The notes under the pieces were generated by a model. The model saw only the letters and a list, made by a program, of their open reading frames with translations, made no database searches and was not told where the DNA came from. From Herbaspirillum aquaticum (GTDB taxonomy: Bacteria > Pseudomonadota > Gammaproteobacteria > Burkholderiales > Burkholderiaceae_D), in NCBI RefSeq assembly GCF_002213425.1, contig NZ_NJGV01000005.1, positions 248,001 through 312,000 on the forward strand: a DNA stretch of 64,000 nt. Reading direction: 5' to 3'. Positions 54,101 through 64,000 of the stretch are shown here, in pieces. The translations under genes and the position numbers were made by a program. Position 1 is the stretch's first letter. Each line of letters starts with the position of its first letter.

Positions 54101-54647
54101 GCAGACCGGTCGAGCCCGAGGTGTATTGCAGGAAGGCGATGGCTTGCGCGTTCAGCGCATCCGGACGCTGCCATGCAGCCGCATCGGCCACCAGCGATTC
54201 GAGATGGACGATGTCCATGGCCTGCCGGGCCGCAAACTGCTTGAGCTCATCGCCTGACGCCTGTTCGATTGCTTCGCCCGTGAGCACGAAGGCCGGCTTG
54301 CAGTCGTCGCTGATGGCATCGATCTTGGCCAGCACCCGCTTGACCCGCGCTGCCCCCGGCAGATTGACCGGCACGGCGATGATGCCGGCATAGAAACAGG
54401 CCAGCAGGCTGACCACGTAGTCCAGTCCCGAGGGGAACAGGATCAGCGCCACCGTCCCTGGCGTCCAGCGCTGTTGCAGCGCTGCGGCATGTGCGCGCAC
54501 GCGCTCGGAGAGTTCGCCATAACTGAGCCGCTGCTGGCGGTTGTCGGAAAAATGCAGGGCTTCCCGCGCCCCATGCTGCCGGGCCCAATGCTCCAGCCAG
54601 TCGGGCAAAGCGGGTTTGCTACTCAGGTCGTGGGCATGGTCGGTCAT
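42129..54647 (-). CDS. Megasynthase 1: FAAL-ACP-KS-AT-KR-ACP-Cy-A(MT-like)-PCP-Cy-PCP (MicC-like)
   Basis: 4172-residue hybrid PKS-NRPS. Domains with approximate residues: fatty-acyl-AMP ligase 10-590 (YTSGSTGLPKGV near 177); ACP (GLDSMSAVEL, 634); KS (DTACSSAHSALH, 858); AT (MGHSIGEFAA, 1300; HAFHSPL suggests malonyl-CoA); KR (VAGANGALGRHM, 1786; Tyr in YGAANAFED); ACP (LGMDSILIMEL, 2092); Cy (DMLINDATS, 2296); A (YTSGSTGTPKGV, 2781) interrupted by a methyltransferase-like insert with a poor SAM site (LEVGGRSG, 3270); PCP (LGGDSLIAVRL, 3539); Cy (DNLICDGRS, 3734); PCP (LGASSLELIRL, 4096). No DH or ER is present. It probably loads a fatty acid, extends it with malonyl units into a 6-alkylsalicylate, then adds two cyclised cysteines. 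The start at 54647 has a GAGGA site; it follows a Fur-box-like sequence and heads a five-gene operon. Confidence 0.94.
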   Translation of the reverse strand: MTDHAHDLSSKPALPDWLEHWARQHGAREALHFSDNRQQRLSYGELSERVRAHAAALQQRWTPGTVALILFPSGLDYVVSLLACFYAGIIAVPVNLPGAARVKRVLAKIDAISDDCKPAFVLTGEAIEQASGDELKQFAARQAMDIVHLESLVADAAAWQRPDALNAQAIAFLQYTSGSTGLPKGVVNRHGQLLHNIQFQRRLLAPQGQSCTVASWLPLFHDLGLIMGILAPLALGGRALYMPPMSFVAAPLDWLLLASRERATVLPCPSFALRSCVSALANATPEQRRELDLSSVHCLMPAAEPVLPVHVQGFIDAFAPYGFTATAMRPAYGLAEATLVVSANTHDRGPCLLAVDRQAIERDIVIPHPSEERARWYVGNGDDFGAQEVLIVNPQQKRHLGQDKVGEIWVRGPSVAGCYWGKNQNDEAFAGTLADAAPGEHPFLRTGDMGFLHEGQLFVTGRRKDMMIFRGQCHYPNDIEASASQCHALAVEDSAAAFSLSDDSGEDRLVIVQEVRKSAQAQTSDYAELAATIRQTVAQEHQLNAHAIILIRKGTLPRTTSGKIRRRTVRQSYLARELVVLHEDILTPAAPAAVPTAPAFDLSLRGLGQWLAQRLGNVSARSLDPEVSLFQYGLDSMSAVELTAALGRELGRNLPDDLLYQHPSIHALLRQLRADLKPGPAAAAPQASDIARTSDIAIIGMGLRLPGPDGVDVVTEEALWDMLVQGKDAIRSMPAQRFRQRDDIPGLGSYLEDIDRFDAPFFKMSPREAINTDPQQRLLLEECWHALENAGLTPSSLKGSDTGVFVGIGTADYGHLPFASADPAHLDAYYGTGTVFAAAAGRLSFHFDWHGPAMSVDTACSSAHSALHLAVQSLRAGECPLAVAAGVKLHLVPEIDVVLNKAGMLAADGRCKTMDAAADGYVRGEGCLVLVLKPLQQALADGNTIRAVIRDTTVRQDGSGSSLSAPNGQAQFQLLRRSLQRAGLSPAQIDYVEMHGTGTRLGDPIEYDSLAQLFAGRADDDPLWLGSIKTNIGHLEAAAGAAGIVKTILALEKGLIPPLVGLNEVNPLVDLQRIPARLPTAPQAWPQRAPVRRAGVTSYGFTGTIAHVVLEQAPPPLSCSLSTGQQQAAGPYVFHFSAQTESALRQLLARYHAHLLDAAYPPAHLANTLARQREHLPVRQALVAQDIAQLRTLLAQPVEDGTPATQPPRIAMMFTGQGAQYIGMGRQLHEQQPVFRAALDEVDTLMLPYLGRSLIDLMHHGEEALLQQTCHAQPALFAIEYALARLWLHLGVAPVAVMGHSIGEFAAMVIAGALPLEQACRLIVRRGQLMQALPEGGKMLAARLTEAQASDHLRQLPPALQEELAIAAINGQQDVVFSGSGSAIAVLAEQLAGAGCHCRALSVSHAFHSPLLDPMLQEWEQECQSVMSSAPATAMLSTLTGSWLQEAPSPHYLRQHAREPVRFHQALQALAEVVDVVLEVGPHAVLTALAQRSPLSSPVQFVASLLRQQDDGQSMAHSCAALYRVGQDFLWEHSHPGPTVAAHTLPSYPFDRHSYWLEYDEDAPRHAPLALPPRPLPAQAAAVPLYQISWEAWNPPQPGTSDPAPGLWLASAHQHGGASALAWRWFDPDQQTQLPGNDDMLVFLARASDEAAPFAHDDIWHLVRCLQTLQLHARTPAIVLLTERGQAVAGNQVHPGQAALWGSARALALEYPAVRWLMIDSEHAADLDWIAAQAAQWQAWLPQENALAWRQGQWWTPRLAPLPEMATPADATFRADPAGLYLVAGANGALGRHMVDWLARHGARHLVLLARQPASGVQARRLALLQQQGIRIDQVQADIAEAASMQQAWHRIAACEEESGHTLSALFHCAGTSVFRELALLTAEDYERVSSAKVEGAWNLHRLSLQRPQASLICFSSISGIWGSRLQIPYGAANAFEDALIRLRRQQGLPGMAIAWGPWGGGGMSDVDESLLQLLRAAGIRRLSPEHYLQRLGQLLSCPSQLADGCAVAVQADWSRLIALMTLYQPLALFSRCQDLLGQRQPGALAQALDTADRAALAAAIPGFVTAELSRILRMSPAELTPDASLLRLGMDSILIMELARQCELTLGIRCELKALFEHTTAASLTDYLLQQAQQQVQACASASMAAAEPIHADPAQADQPFVLTELQHAYWVGRQSHYALGGVACHAYLEADAGHGLDSARLERCWNVLIARHGALRIVIGSDGLQRILPQTPHYAIQVADCRQHSQAQTDALQTQWRQAMSHQVMDSQQWPLFDVRVMHCPEGRSRLFIGIDMLINDATSGQILWEELAALYQADGDAQAAGLRPFSISFRDYIQAKYQHSTARQAAREEARQFWLEQLPSLPAAPQLPLRHEALQQHQPRFSRRQHRLDAHQWSRLREQAASVNCTPAALLITAFAEVLAAWSSEKRFTLNLTTFDRLPWHEDVPHLLGDFTAVTLLPLDLSSRSGFARRAAAVNGSILAYLQHRAFSAVDVLREWNRGRERAEALSMPVVFTSQLGMSDPTKGAARQSPLGEVVYGISQTPQVWLDHQACEQEGALVFNWDVIDDLFLPGVVDAMFDAYCTLLHYLAADPAHWEKALLAMLPLRQQQVRQAVNDTPAPLPQACLDQLFFSRAQQQPEQLALVSREGQWRYGQLAQWAQRLSQALLAAGVRPGDRVAVLMQKCSQQVAACLAIQQCGAAYVPVDSSTPASRLHSILAGSAIRVVLSRSAERAHVQSLLDGQETILLEADEDQLASYPAHTPEAPRNLHDAAYVIYTSGSTGTPKGVLIDHMGAANTVLDINRRFGITAGDKVLGLSSLYFDLSVYDIFGTLAAGGTLVLPDHDKVRDPGHWLRLMLEHDVTVWNSVPALLELLLDSAEQSGQSLPGLRHVLLSGDWISLGLPPRLRQAAPASQLIAMGGATEASIWSNWFAVQEVAAHWRSIPYGKPLSNQAYHVLDAHGQPCPDYVTGDLYIAGIGLAVGYENDAQKTANSFIHMLDGQRLYRTGDLARYWGDGNLEFLGRRDFQVKIAGNRIELGDIEAALLRCPGVREAVVDTIGTPPQLRLAAWVVPQGGPSPILQALESPFTEPERLWQDILSHSQQVFAGQPAQAERLQDFWQLMDQLGLRMMHDTLAQAGITDPAGCSADQLMQQTGAAPVFFSLLQRWRTLLAAQSAPLPDWAELRALASVQQLPATVLDRLQHSAALRLAILRQQRDAMELFYSSDETLSPEQLTQLNPLATCATAAMAEAIRRLARASAQPLRILEVGGRSGLAAQQLLLQLAGCPLHYHLSDPSRTLLEQARQRLSAHPHPEHQFSFELTQAPQHGPQAEHDMDLVVAFNALHRERDIDALLRALRQRLAPGACLLAVETTRNSHFQLATVALLEQGYTQFADQRQHSGDALLSADQWVSAFNEAGWERAGWSGIQPAPLGGLALLLAQQREHVYRFQSAPLQQALQQLLPAYMVPGALMALDELPLSATGKVDRKRLPRPAMRAALASATSAVADTPLAQLWQQALGVSTLTPDSDFFALGGDSLIAVRLIERIRHTLHANVALTDLFEASGFGAFERRVLAAPAMAETHSAGLQPDPAHWAEPFPLTDVQQAYWIGRKAGFELGGISTHIYAEIEVEGFSIEQLQSSWQAVVRRHGMLRAVISDDGLQQCLPEVPPYVITYHDLRQADDAARLHWQEQTRQQLSHAVHDTTRWPLFAIHAASLDAQRIRICISLDNLICDGRSMRLILAEWSARLRHPEQSWPLLSASFRDYVLFREAQPVNQQSLHYWLTRLQQLPPPPVLPMQARTSDALPHFTRRQMRLSADRWQRLQGFATQRGLTINALLLTAYAELIAHWSARADFTLSLTLFNRPAVHADIDGMVGDFTSLVLFAFDASTPASFQQRATAVQGQMWQDLEHQDVSAVRVLREAARQRGQLNMVAAPVVFTSGLGVAQGGDDHDSWLGDFVYSVSQTPQVWLDQQLVERHGRLELSWDSVDGLFPEGLLDEMFHAYELLLHTLADHDSAWATPATLLLPERHARLLESTASAPAANDAAPQAHLPEAIADQLTSLLGELVELPAHLLQRRDALLQTNFFELGASSLELIRLHQRLQHRFDLALPVVDVFSHTTLASLAAHLGRLAGQQQPADPAAAPDSASRLERRRNNDRAQKRRALSE

Positions 54648-54745
54648 GGCGGAATCCTCAGTTGAACAGCATGTAAAGAGCACAGCCAGGCTCCGATGGT
54701 GGCGCCCGGATGTGAAATGAAGTACAGGTCGAGGGCATACTAAAT

Positions 54746-54764
54746 GATAATGATTGCTATTTGC
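54746..54764. promoter_or_regulatory. Fur-box-like sequence, megasynthase divergent promoter
   Basis: GATAATGATTGCTATTTGC matches the Fur consensus at about 13 of 19 positions, with the left nine bases identical. It lies in the 266-bp region between the two divergent megasynthase genes (54647 and 54914), so one site could control the whole biosynthetic locus. Confidence 0.6.
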
Positions 54765-54913
54765 AATATGGATTTTTTTAGATAAGATGCTTTGCCAGGT
54801 CATTTTTGTTGTGCCGCAAGTGCAGTTCCGGACCACAATTCCGGCCCTGTCGTGACGGCCCTGTTCCCCAGCCCGGAAGAGCATCCCCGACCATCCTGCG
54901 TCGGGTGGTGCGT

Positions 54914-60613
<5,700 letters not shown>

Positions 60614-60616
60614 CGC

Positions 60617-61342
60617 ATGGAGGTCTTGCTTTCCGACGCCGGCACGCAGATGCGCAGTTTCATACCGACCATCACGCCGTTATCCCTGGAGACCGGCTCG
60701 CAGTTGCGGGTATTGACCTGCACGTTCGACCGCGAGGCCTATCACGACGGGCTTTATGCGGCCCTCGGTATGGCGCAGCCTGCGCAGATCATGGGTGCGG
60801 TGGTCAAACGCAAGGCCGAGTATCTGGCCGGACGCTACCTGTGCCGCCTGCTGTTGCAGGTAGAGGGACAAGAGGGGCAAGTGGCCATCGGGCCGCAACG
60901 CCAGCCGGTCTGGCCTGTGGGCTGGCAGGGATCGATCACGCACAGCGGCAACCGTGTTGTGGTTGCCCTCTGGCCGGACCGGACCGGCAGGCTCCTGGGG
61001 CTGGACCTGGAGCAGTGGATGCCAACTGCCACCGCAAGCACCGTTCAGTCCCGCATCATCCTGCCGGACGAGCTCGATGGCCTGGCCGCCCACTGGCCCA
61101 GTGAGCGCTTGCTGACGCTCGCATTTTCGGCCAAGGAATCCCTCTACAAGGCATTGTTTGCAAAAGTGGGCCATTTCTTTGATTTTCACTGCGCGCAGTT
61201 GTGCGCAGTGGATGACCTGAGCCATCGCTTCACCCTGCGATTGAATCAAGATCTGGGCGAAGACTTGCTGCAAGGCAAACAATTCACGGGCGGATTTTTT
61301 GCTGGCGCCCGGCAGTTGCTTACCTGGATCGCATGCTCTTAG
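60617..61342 (+). CDS. 4'-phosphopantetheinyl transferase (EntD/Sfp-like)
   Basis: 241-residue enzyme that converts the ACP and PCP domains of the three synthases to their holo forms. The motifs are present: a basic patch VVKRKAEYLAGRYLCRLLL near residue 55-75, ITHSGNRVVVAL (about 112-123), the Mg-binding GLDLEQW (about 132) and FSAKESLYKALF (about 170), equivalent to WxxKEAxxK. The fit with the EntD type (RKAEYLAGR) is good. It lies three bases after megasynthase 3 and is surely co-transcribed with it. An alternative start is the ATG at 60650. Confidence 0.9.
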   Translation: MEVLLSDAGTQMRSFIPTITPLSLETGSQLRVLTCTFDREAYHDGLYAALGMAQPAQIMGAVVKRKAEYLAGRYLCRLLLQVEGQEGQVAIGPQRQPVWPVGWQGSITHSGNRVVVALWPDRTGRLLGLDLEQWMPTATASTVQSRIILPDELDGLAAHWPSERLLTLAFSAKESLYKALFAKVGHFFDFHCAQLCAVDDLSHRFTLRLNQDLGEDLLQGKQFTGGFFAGARQLLTWIACS

Positions 61343-61606
61343 AGCACAGCCGCTGCAGCGGTAGATGCGCACCTACCTATCGATGGTGAGTTAGAACGAC
61401 ATTGCTTGGACTGACCATAGCGGTGGGCCTTGCCCTGCTGTAATGGGATTTGTCTGGATATTGTCTGCTGGATCCTCCATGAACCCCTTGGTTAAAATGC
61501 TCACGCAAGTGTTAGGGGGGAGGGCAGTGAAACGCCTTTGCCCGTTTCGGGGATGAAAGATTAGTCCAACCCTTGGCTCGAAGACGCCGACATTGAAATC
61601 ATAAAA
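61343..61606. other. Junction between siderophore locus and mobile region, no supported gene
   Basis: A 264-bp stretch without a recognisable gene. It holds a CCGCTGCAGCGG palindrome at its left end (about 61351-61362) without a T-tract. A purine-rich AGGGGGGAGG sequence precedes a GTG that opens only an eight-codon frame, possibly the stub of a lost gene. This is probably the boundary where a mobile element was inserted or deleted. Confidence 0.4.
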
Positions 61607-61987
61607 TCAATCGCTTGGAACAAGATCGGCGGACGTGGAGATTTGCGATACCGTCGACACAAGTTCGTCCGCGAGCGCTTTTTGGTGAGGTGCGCTGGAG
61701 CTAGTCTGAATGCTTAAATCTTTTGAAAGCGCAAACGCAAAAACATGTTTAAAGATTGTGCGGCAATCGGAACTGATATGAGTAAAGTCCAATCGGATCG
61801 ATTTTCCGTTAATCATAAGTTCGAAGTTTGGTCGCTCTTGCGGATTGCTTATTGACCTCGTCACGTCATTGAATTCATCATAATAACGGAGAGTAGAAGG
61901 CAAACTCGGCAAGCAACTGCATAATTCAGAAAGCACGTTTCCACGGTCGTTGAGCCCTCCAAATTCGGGCAGCTGAAGTTGTTCCAT
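61607..61987 (-). CDS. Short protein coupled to the recombinase; possibly a truncated partner recombinase
   Basis: 126-residue protein, not firmly recognised. The segment ELMINGKSIRLDFTHISSD with the following IFKHVFAFALSKDLS resembles the N-terminal arm of tandem tyrosine recombinases that follow another recombinase gene, but no catalytic domain follows. Its ATG overlaps the stop of the recombinase gene by one base (TGATG), as expected for a recombinase pair. If the reading is right, the C-terminal part was deleted at the boundary with the siderophore locus. Confidence 0.4.
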   Translation of the reverse strand: MEQLQLPEFGGLNDRGNVLSELCSCLPSLPSTLRYYDEFNDVTRSISNPQERPNFELMINGKSIRLDFTHISSDCRTIFKHVFAFALSKDLSIQTSSSAPHQKALADELVSTVSQISTSADLVPSD

Positions 61988-63207
61988 CAACGTCCCTCCG
62001 GCAATGATCGTAGGAGAGCAACGCGCTCATCAAATGCGTCATTCCACACAGAAGCAAGCCGATCTTCGAACACCGCTCGTGCATAGCGCGATGGCATGGA
62101 CGACGTTCTTGACCAACCGAAGAATGTGCGCAGCTTCTGCAGTGCTTCATCCATTGAGTCTCCTTGCCGAAGCAATTGATGAAGCCGCATTACAGCACTG
62201 GTATGACGCAAGTCGTGTGGTGTGACAGATTTTTTGCCTGATCGATCCATCAGCTCTTTCACGGCAGCGGCCGATAATTGAGCCGATGCATGTGCGAAAA
62301 CTTTTGTTAGCGCCTCAGTCGATAAAGGCATATTTGACTGGGAATTCAGTAGAAAAGAATGCCTTGGACGCCCACGATAATTCTGCGTGTAGGTATCTAT
62401 AATTTTTGCTGTCAATTCGCTAACTGGGATCTGGCGATGTGATGATGAAGTCTTGATGCTCGGCTTGGAATAGCGGGGATCCGTGCCGCTTTCCTCGTAA
62501 GGGTTTTCTTGAACATTGATCCAGTATCGATTTCGACCTTGCTTAGAGTCGTACATGACCTTGACACCGTCCACCGGCAGCAACAGAACCTCTCCGCGCC
62601 GAAGTCCCTGATGTAGCATCAGTATGAAAGATACATAAACCCTCCAACGAGTCCGAATTCGTGGAAAGGGATTTGTCAGAGATTGAGGATCTAGCATTTC
62701 ATGAAGCGCCTGCACGGTGGTTGCAGGTAAAGACCGGATCGATTCGATAGGTTTGGCTTTACTGACGTGTAGCTGGCGATAAAGGATAGATAGACGCTGC
62801 AGCCGCTCTTCAATACTTCGCATCGTATTATCTGCATGACTTTTCGATACCCATGAGACCACAGAAGAAACAAAATCTAAGCCAGTTTGCCAACGTTTTT
62901 CGTCAGTACCGGTGGTCTTGGGACGATTGCGAATAGAAACGAACCATGACTCCAGAATGTTGCTCAGTGCGTGCTCGTCGAGGTTTCCCAAAGCATCATC
63001 AAGAGCAGACTGGCCGAGTAGTTGATCCGAATGGCAGTAGAGACTCTCAATGTGGCGGAGTTTCTTAAGATGAGTGGACTCGGCAAGCCCGGCCGCGGAA
63101 ACCGTTGACCACACAGCTGCCCAATATCGAGGGAATCCGAATGAGTCAATTAAAACGGGCCCCCGAAGGTTGCGGGGCACATTTGTCTTTGAAAGCTGGA
63201 TGAGCAT
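61987..63207 (-). CDS. Tyrosine-type site-specific recombinase (integrase), apparently active
   Basis: 406-residue recombinase. The catalytic domain has all expected residues: Arg I in MLHQGLRRGEVLLLP (about residue 199), Lys in SSSHRQIPV (about 263-271), HDLRHTSAV (about 334-342), FFGWSRTSSM (Trp at the His/Trp position) and Tyr in SRYARAVFEDRL (about 377). The N-terminal half is a core-binding domain. The ATG at 63207 is preceded by AGGAAC. It is followed by the coupled short gene, and the layout suggests a tandem-recombinase element. Codon use and base composition look more AT-rich than in the siderophore genes, which fits recent transfer. Confidence 0.88.
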   Translation of the reverse strand: MLIQLSKTNVPRNLRGPVLIDSFGFPRYWAAVWSTVSAAGLAESTHLKKLRHIESLYCHSDQLLGQSALDDALGNLDEHALSNILESWFVSIRNRPKTTGTDEKRWQTGLDFVSSVVSWVSKSHADNTMRSIEERLQRLSILYRQLHVSKAKPIESIRSLPATTVQALHEMLDPQSLTNPFPRIRTRWRVYVSFILMLHQGLRRGEVLLLPVDGVKVMYDSKQGRNRYWINVQENPYEESGTDPRYSKPSIKTSSSHRQIPVSELTAKIIDTYTQNYRGRPRHSFLLNSQSNMPLSTEALTKVFAHASAQLSAAAVKELMDRSGKKSVTPHDLRHTSAVMRLHQLLRQGDSMDEALQKLRTFFGWSRTSSMPSRYARAVFEDRLASVWNDAFDERVALLRSLPEGR

Positions 63208-63380
63208 CTTGCGTTCCTGTTAGCCGGCAACGCAGAAAAGTACCATTTGTGCTGCAAATTCTCAGTAGCTTATAAGAACAACGCAACACTTTTAAAACTA
63301 CCATCCCTTCGCATAATTTGTATTATGTAAAACATCGTTTGCAAGTCGACTGTATCAAGCAACAATCTGCGTACGTCCAT

Positions 63381-63420
63381 AGTACGAACTTTGTAAATGT
63401 TTAAGTACTAACTTTGTAAA
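63381..63420. repeat. 17-bp direct repeat (two copies, 23-bp period)
   Basis: AGTACGAACTTTGTAAA (63381-63397) and AGTACTAACTTTGTAAA (63404-63420) differ at one base. They lie in the AT-rich 315-bp gap (63208-63522) upstream of the recombinase gene; otherwise the gap has no supported gene. They may be regulator sites or recombinase arm sites. Confidence 0.6.
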
Positions 63421-63522
63421 ACTGATGCTTCTGCCCCGACTTCCAACAACCGAGGCGTCAGTCAATTTGAGTGATCAAATTCAAGCCTCTGGCTTTCAAG
63501 CAATTGGGTGGTGAACGAAAAA

Positions 63523-63819
63523 TCAGTCCTTCTCGAGCAGTCTTAGCTCTATATTCAGTCCTGACCTCACCGCTATGGTCCACAGCGTATCTAGGCTCAT
63601 GCTTGTCAGATCGGTGTTAATGATCTGAGATACGAGTCGCTCTGGAATGTCGAGTTCGCGCGCAGCCTGGGTTGATGCCCAACCGTTCTTCCGAATACGT
63701 TTTATTATTGCCGCGGCTACTTCGATGCGTATTAGCATCACAGCAGCATCATCTGGAGCGAAACCCAAATCGGAAAACACGTTGCCGCTGCTGATGTGAA
63801 TAGCGTCGATTTCGGTCAT
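63523..63819 (-). CDS. XRE-family HTH protein, antitoxin-like
   Basis: 98-residue protein with a Cro/CI-type HTH at residues 40-85: IKRIRKNGWASTQAARELDI contains helices 1-2, followed by PERLVSQIINTDLTSMS, the recognition region. It resembles HigA-type antitoxins or XRE regulators encoded next to toxins. No RelE-like toxin gene is visible on either side within the window. The ATG at 63819 with an upstream GGAG is preferred to a GTG at 63834. It is 315 bp upstream of the recombinase, on the same strand. Confidence 0.7.
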   Translation of the reverse strand: MTEIDAIHISSGNVFSDLGFAPDDAAVMLIRIEVAAAIIKRIRKNGWASTQAARELDIPERLVSQIINTDLTSMSLDTLWTIAVRSGLNIELRLLEKD

Positions 63820-63838
63820 GCCATCAGTCTCCACTTAA

Positions 63839-64000
63839 TTACTGTTCATGATCAGATTTTGGTTTGGCGTAGCCATGGCCAATATGAGCACTTAACGGCT
63901 CATCGCAGTGGTGAATGGTTTCACCAGTTTCAGGATCCACGATGTGCTCATAATATCGATCGGTATCTCGATTCATATCCCAAACCTTGTCGACGTACCT
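63839..64000 (-). CDS. C-terminal end of an unknown protein (cut by window edge)
   Basis: The last 53 codons of a minus-strand gene that enters from beyond the window. The visible segments DMNRDTDRYYEHIVDPETG and HHCDEPLSAHIGHGYAKPK are polar and look like a real protein tail, not noise. The gene is not recognised. It stops 19 bp before the XRE gene start and could be its toxin or another partner. Confidence 0.5.
   Translation of the reverse strand, partial: RYVDKVWDMNRDTDRYYEHIVDPETGETIHHCDEPLSAHIGHGYAKPKSDHEQ

Noticed and set aside
42000-54700. Long open frames on the plus strand opposite the megasynthases (for example 44277-46190 and 49044-51080)
   Set aside because: They are antisense shadows of high-GC coding sequence; their translations are rich in Q, R, H and G without any domain pattern, while the minus-strand frame is a continuous, motif-rich synthase.

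Overview
The window reads as a high-GC betaproteobacterial chromosome. Gene content and codon style suggest Burkholderiales, perhaps Oxalobacteraceae (Herbaspirillum-like) or a Ralstonia relative; this is an inference, since no rRNA or taxonomic marker is present. No tRNA, rRNA or CRISPR array was seen.

Layout. (1) 1-4457, metal region: the 5' part of a TonB-dependent receptor, two DUF2946 proteins with H-C-x-x-C motifs, copC-copD, and a frameshifted remnant of a subtype B tannase/esterase. (2) 4760-7121, island remnant: a small HTH protein, an integrase-fold protein that has lost most catalytic residues, and a SUKH/SMI1 protein. A 16-bp palindrome is found once before copC and once just after the integrase-like gene. 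(3) 7219-12018, an amino-acid uptake locus: ATPase, permease and a Cys/Met-type PLP lyase, divergent from a LysR regulator and a binding protein. The lysR and binding-protein promoters share a palindromic motif. (4) 12322-24087, nitrogen catabolism: SnoaL-like protein, FAD amine oxidoreductase, MocR regulator, TauE-like permease, guanidino ureohydrolase with its own ABC importer (a fused permease-ATPase), then a threonine-dehydratase-like enzyme, an ornithine-cyclodeaminase-like enzyme and an orphan Tat-exported binding protein.

(5) 24930-61342 is the main feature: a complete thiazoline siderophore (metallophore) locus. Three megasynthases (4172, 2314 and 1899 aa) build the product. The first starts with a fatty-acyl-AMP ligase and an iterative-type KS-AT-KR-ACP, then Cy-A(MT-like)-PCP-Cy-PCP. 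The second is KS-(AT missing)-MT-KR-ACP-ACP-degenerate Cy. The third is Cy-A(MT)-PCP-TE. With them are a thiazolinyl reductase, a methyltransferase-thioesterase fusion, a second thioesterase, a phosphopantetheinyl transferase, a FyuA-like receptor and a YbtP/YbtQ-like ABC pair. There is no salicylate synthase or salicyl-AMP ligase, so the aryl cap is predicted to be a 6-alkylsalicylate made from a fatty acid, as in micacocidin. Both divergent promoter regions carry Fur-box-like sequences, so iron starvation probably induces synthesis and uptake together.

Several details differ from the yersiniabactin plan and are the best leads: an excised AT domain that leaves both flanking linkers, a KR with Tyr replaced by His, tandem ACPs, a terminal Cy-like domain with an altered motif, and an N-terminal extension of unknown role on the third synthase.

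(6) 61607-64000 is a second mobile region: an intact tyrosine recombinase, a short translationally coupled partner that looks truncated, a 17-bp direct repeat, an XRE antitoxin-like protein and a partial unknown gene.
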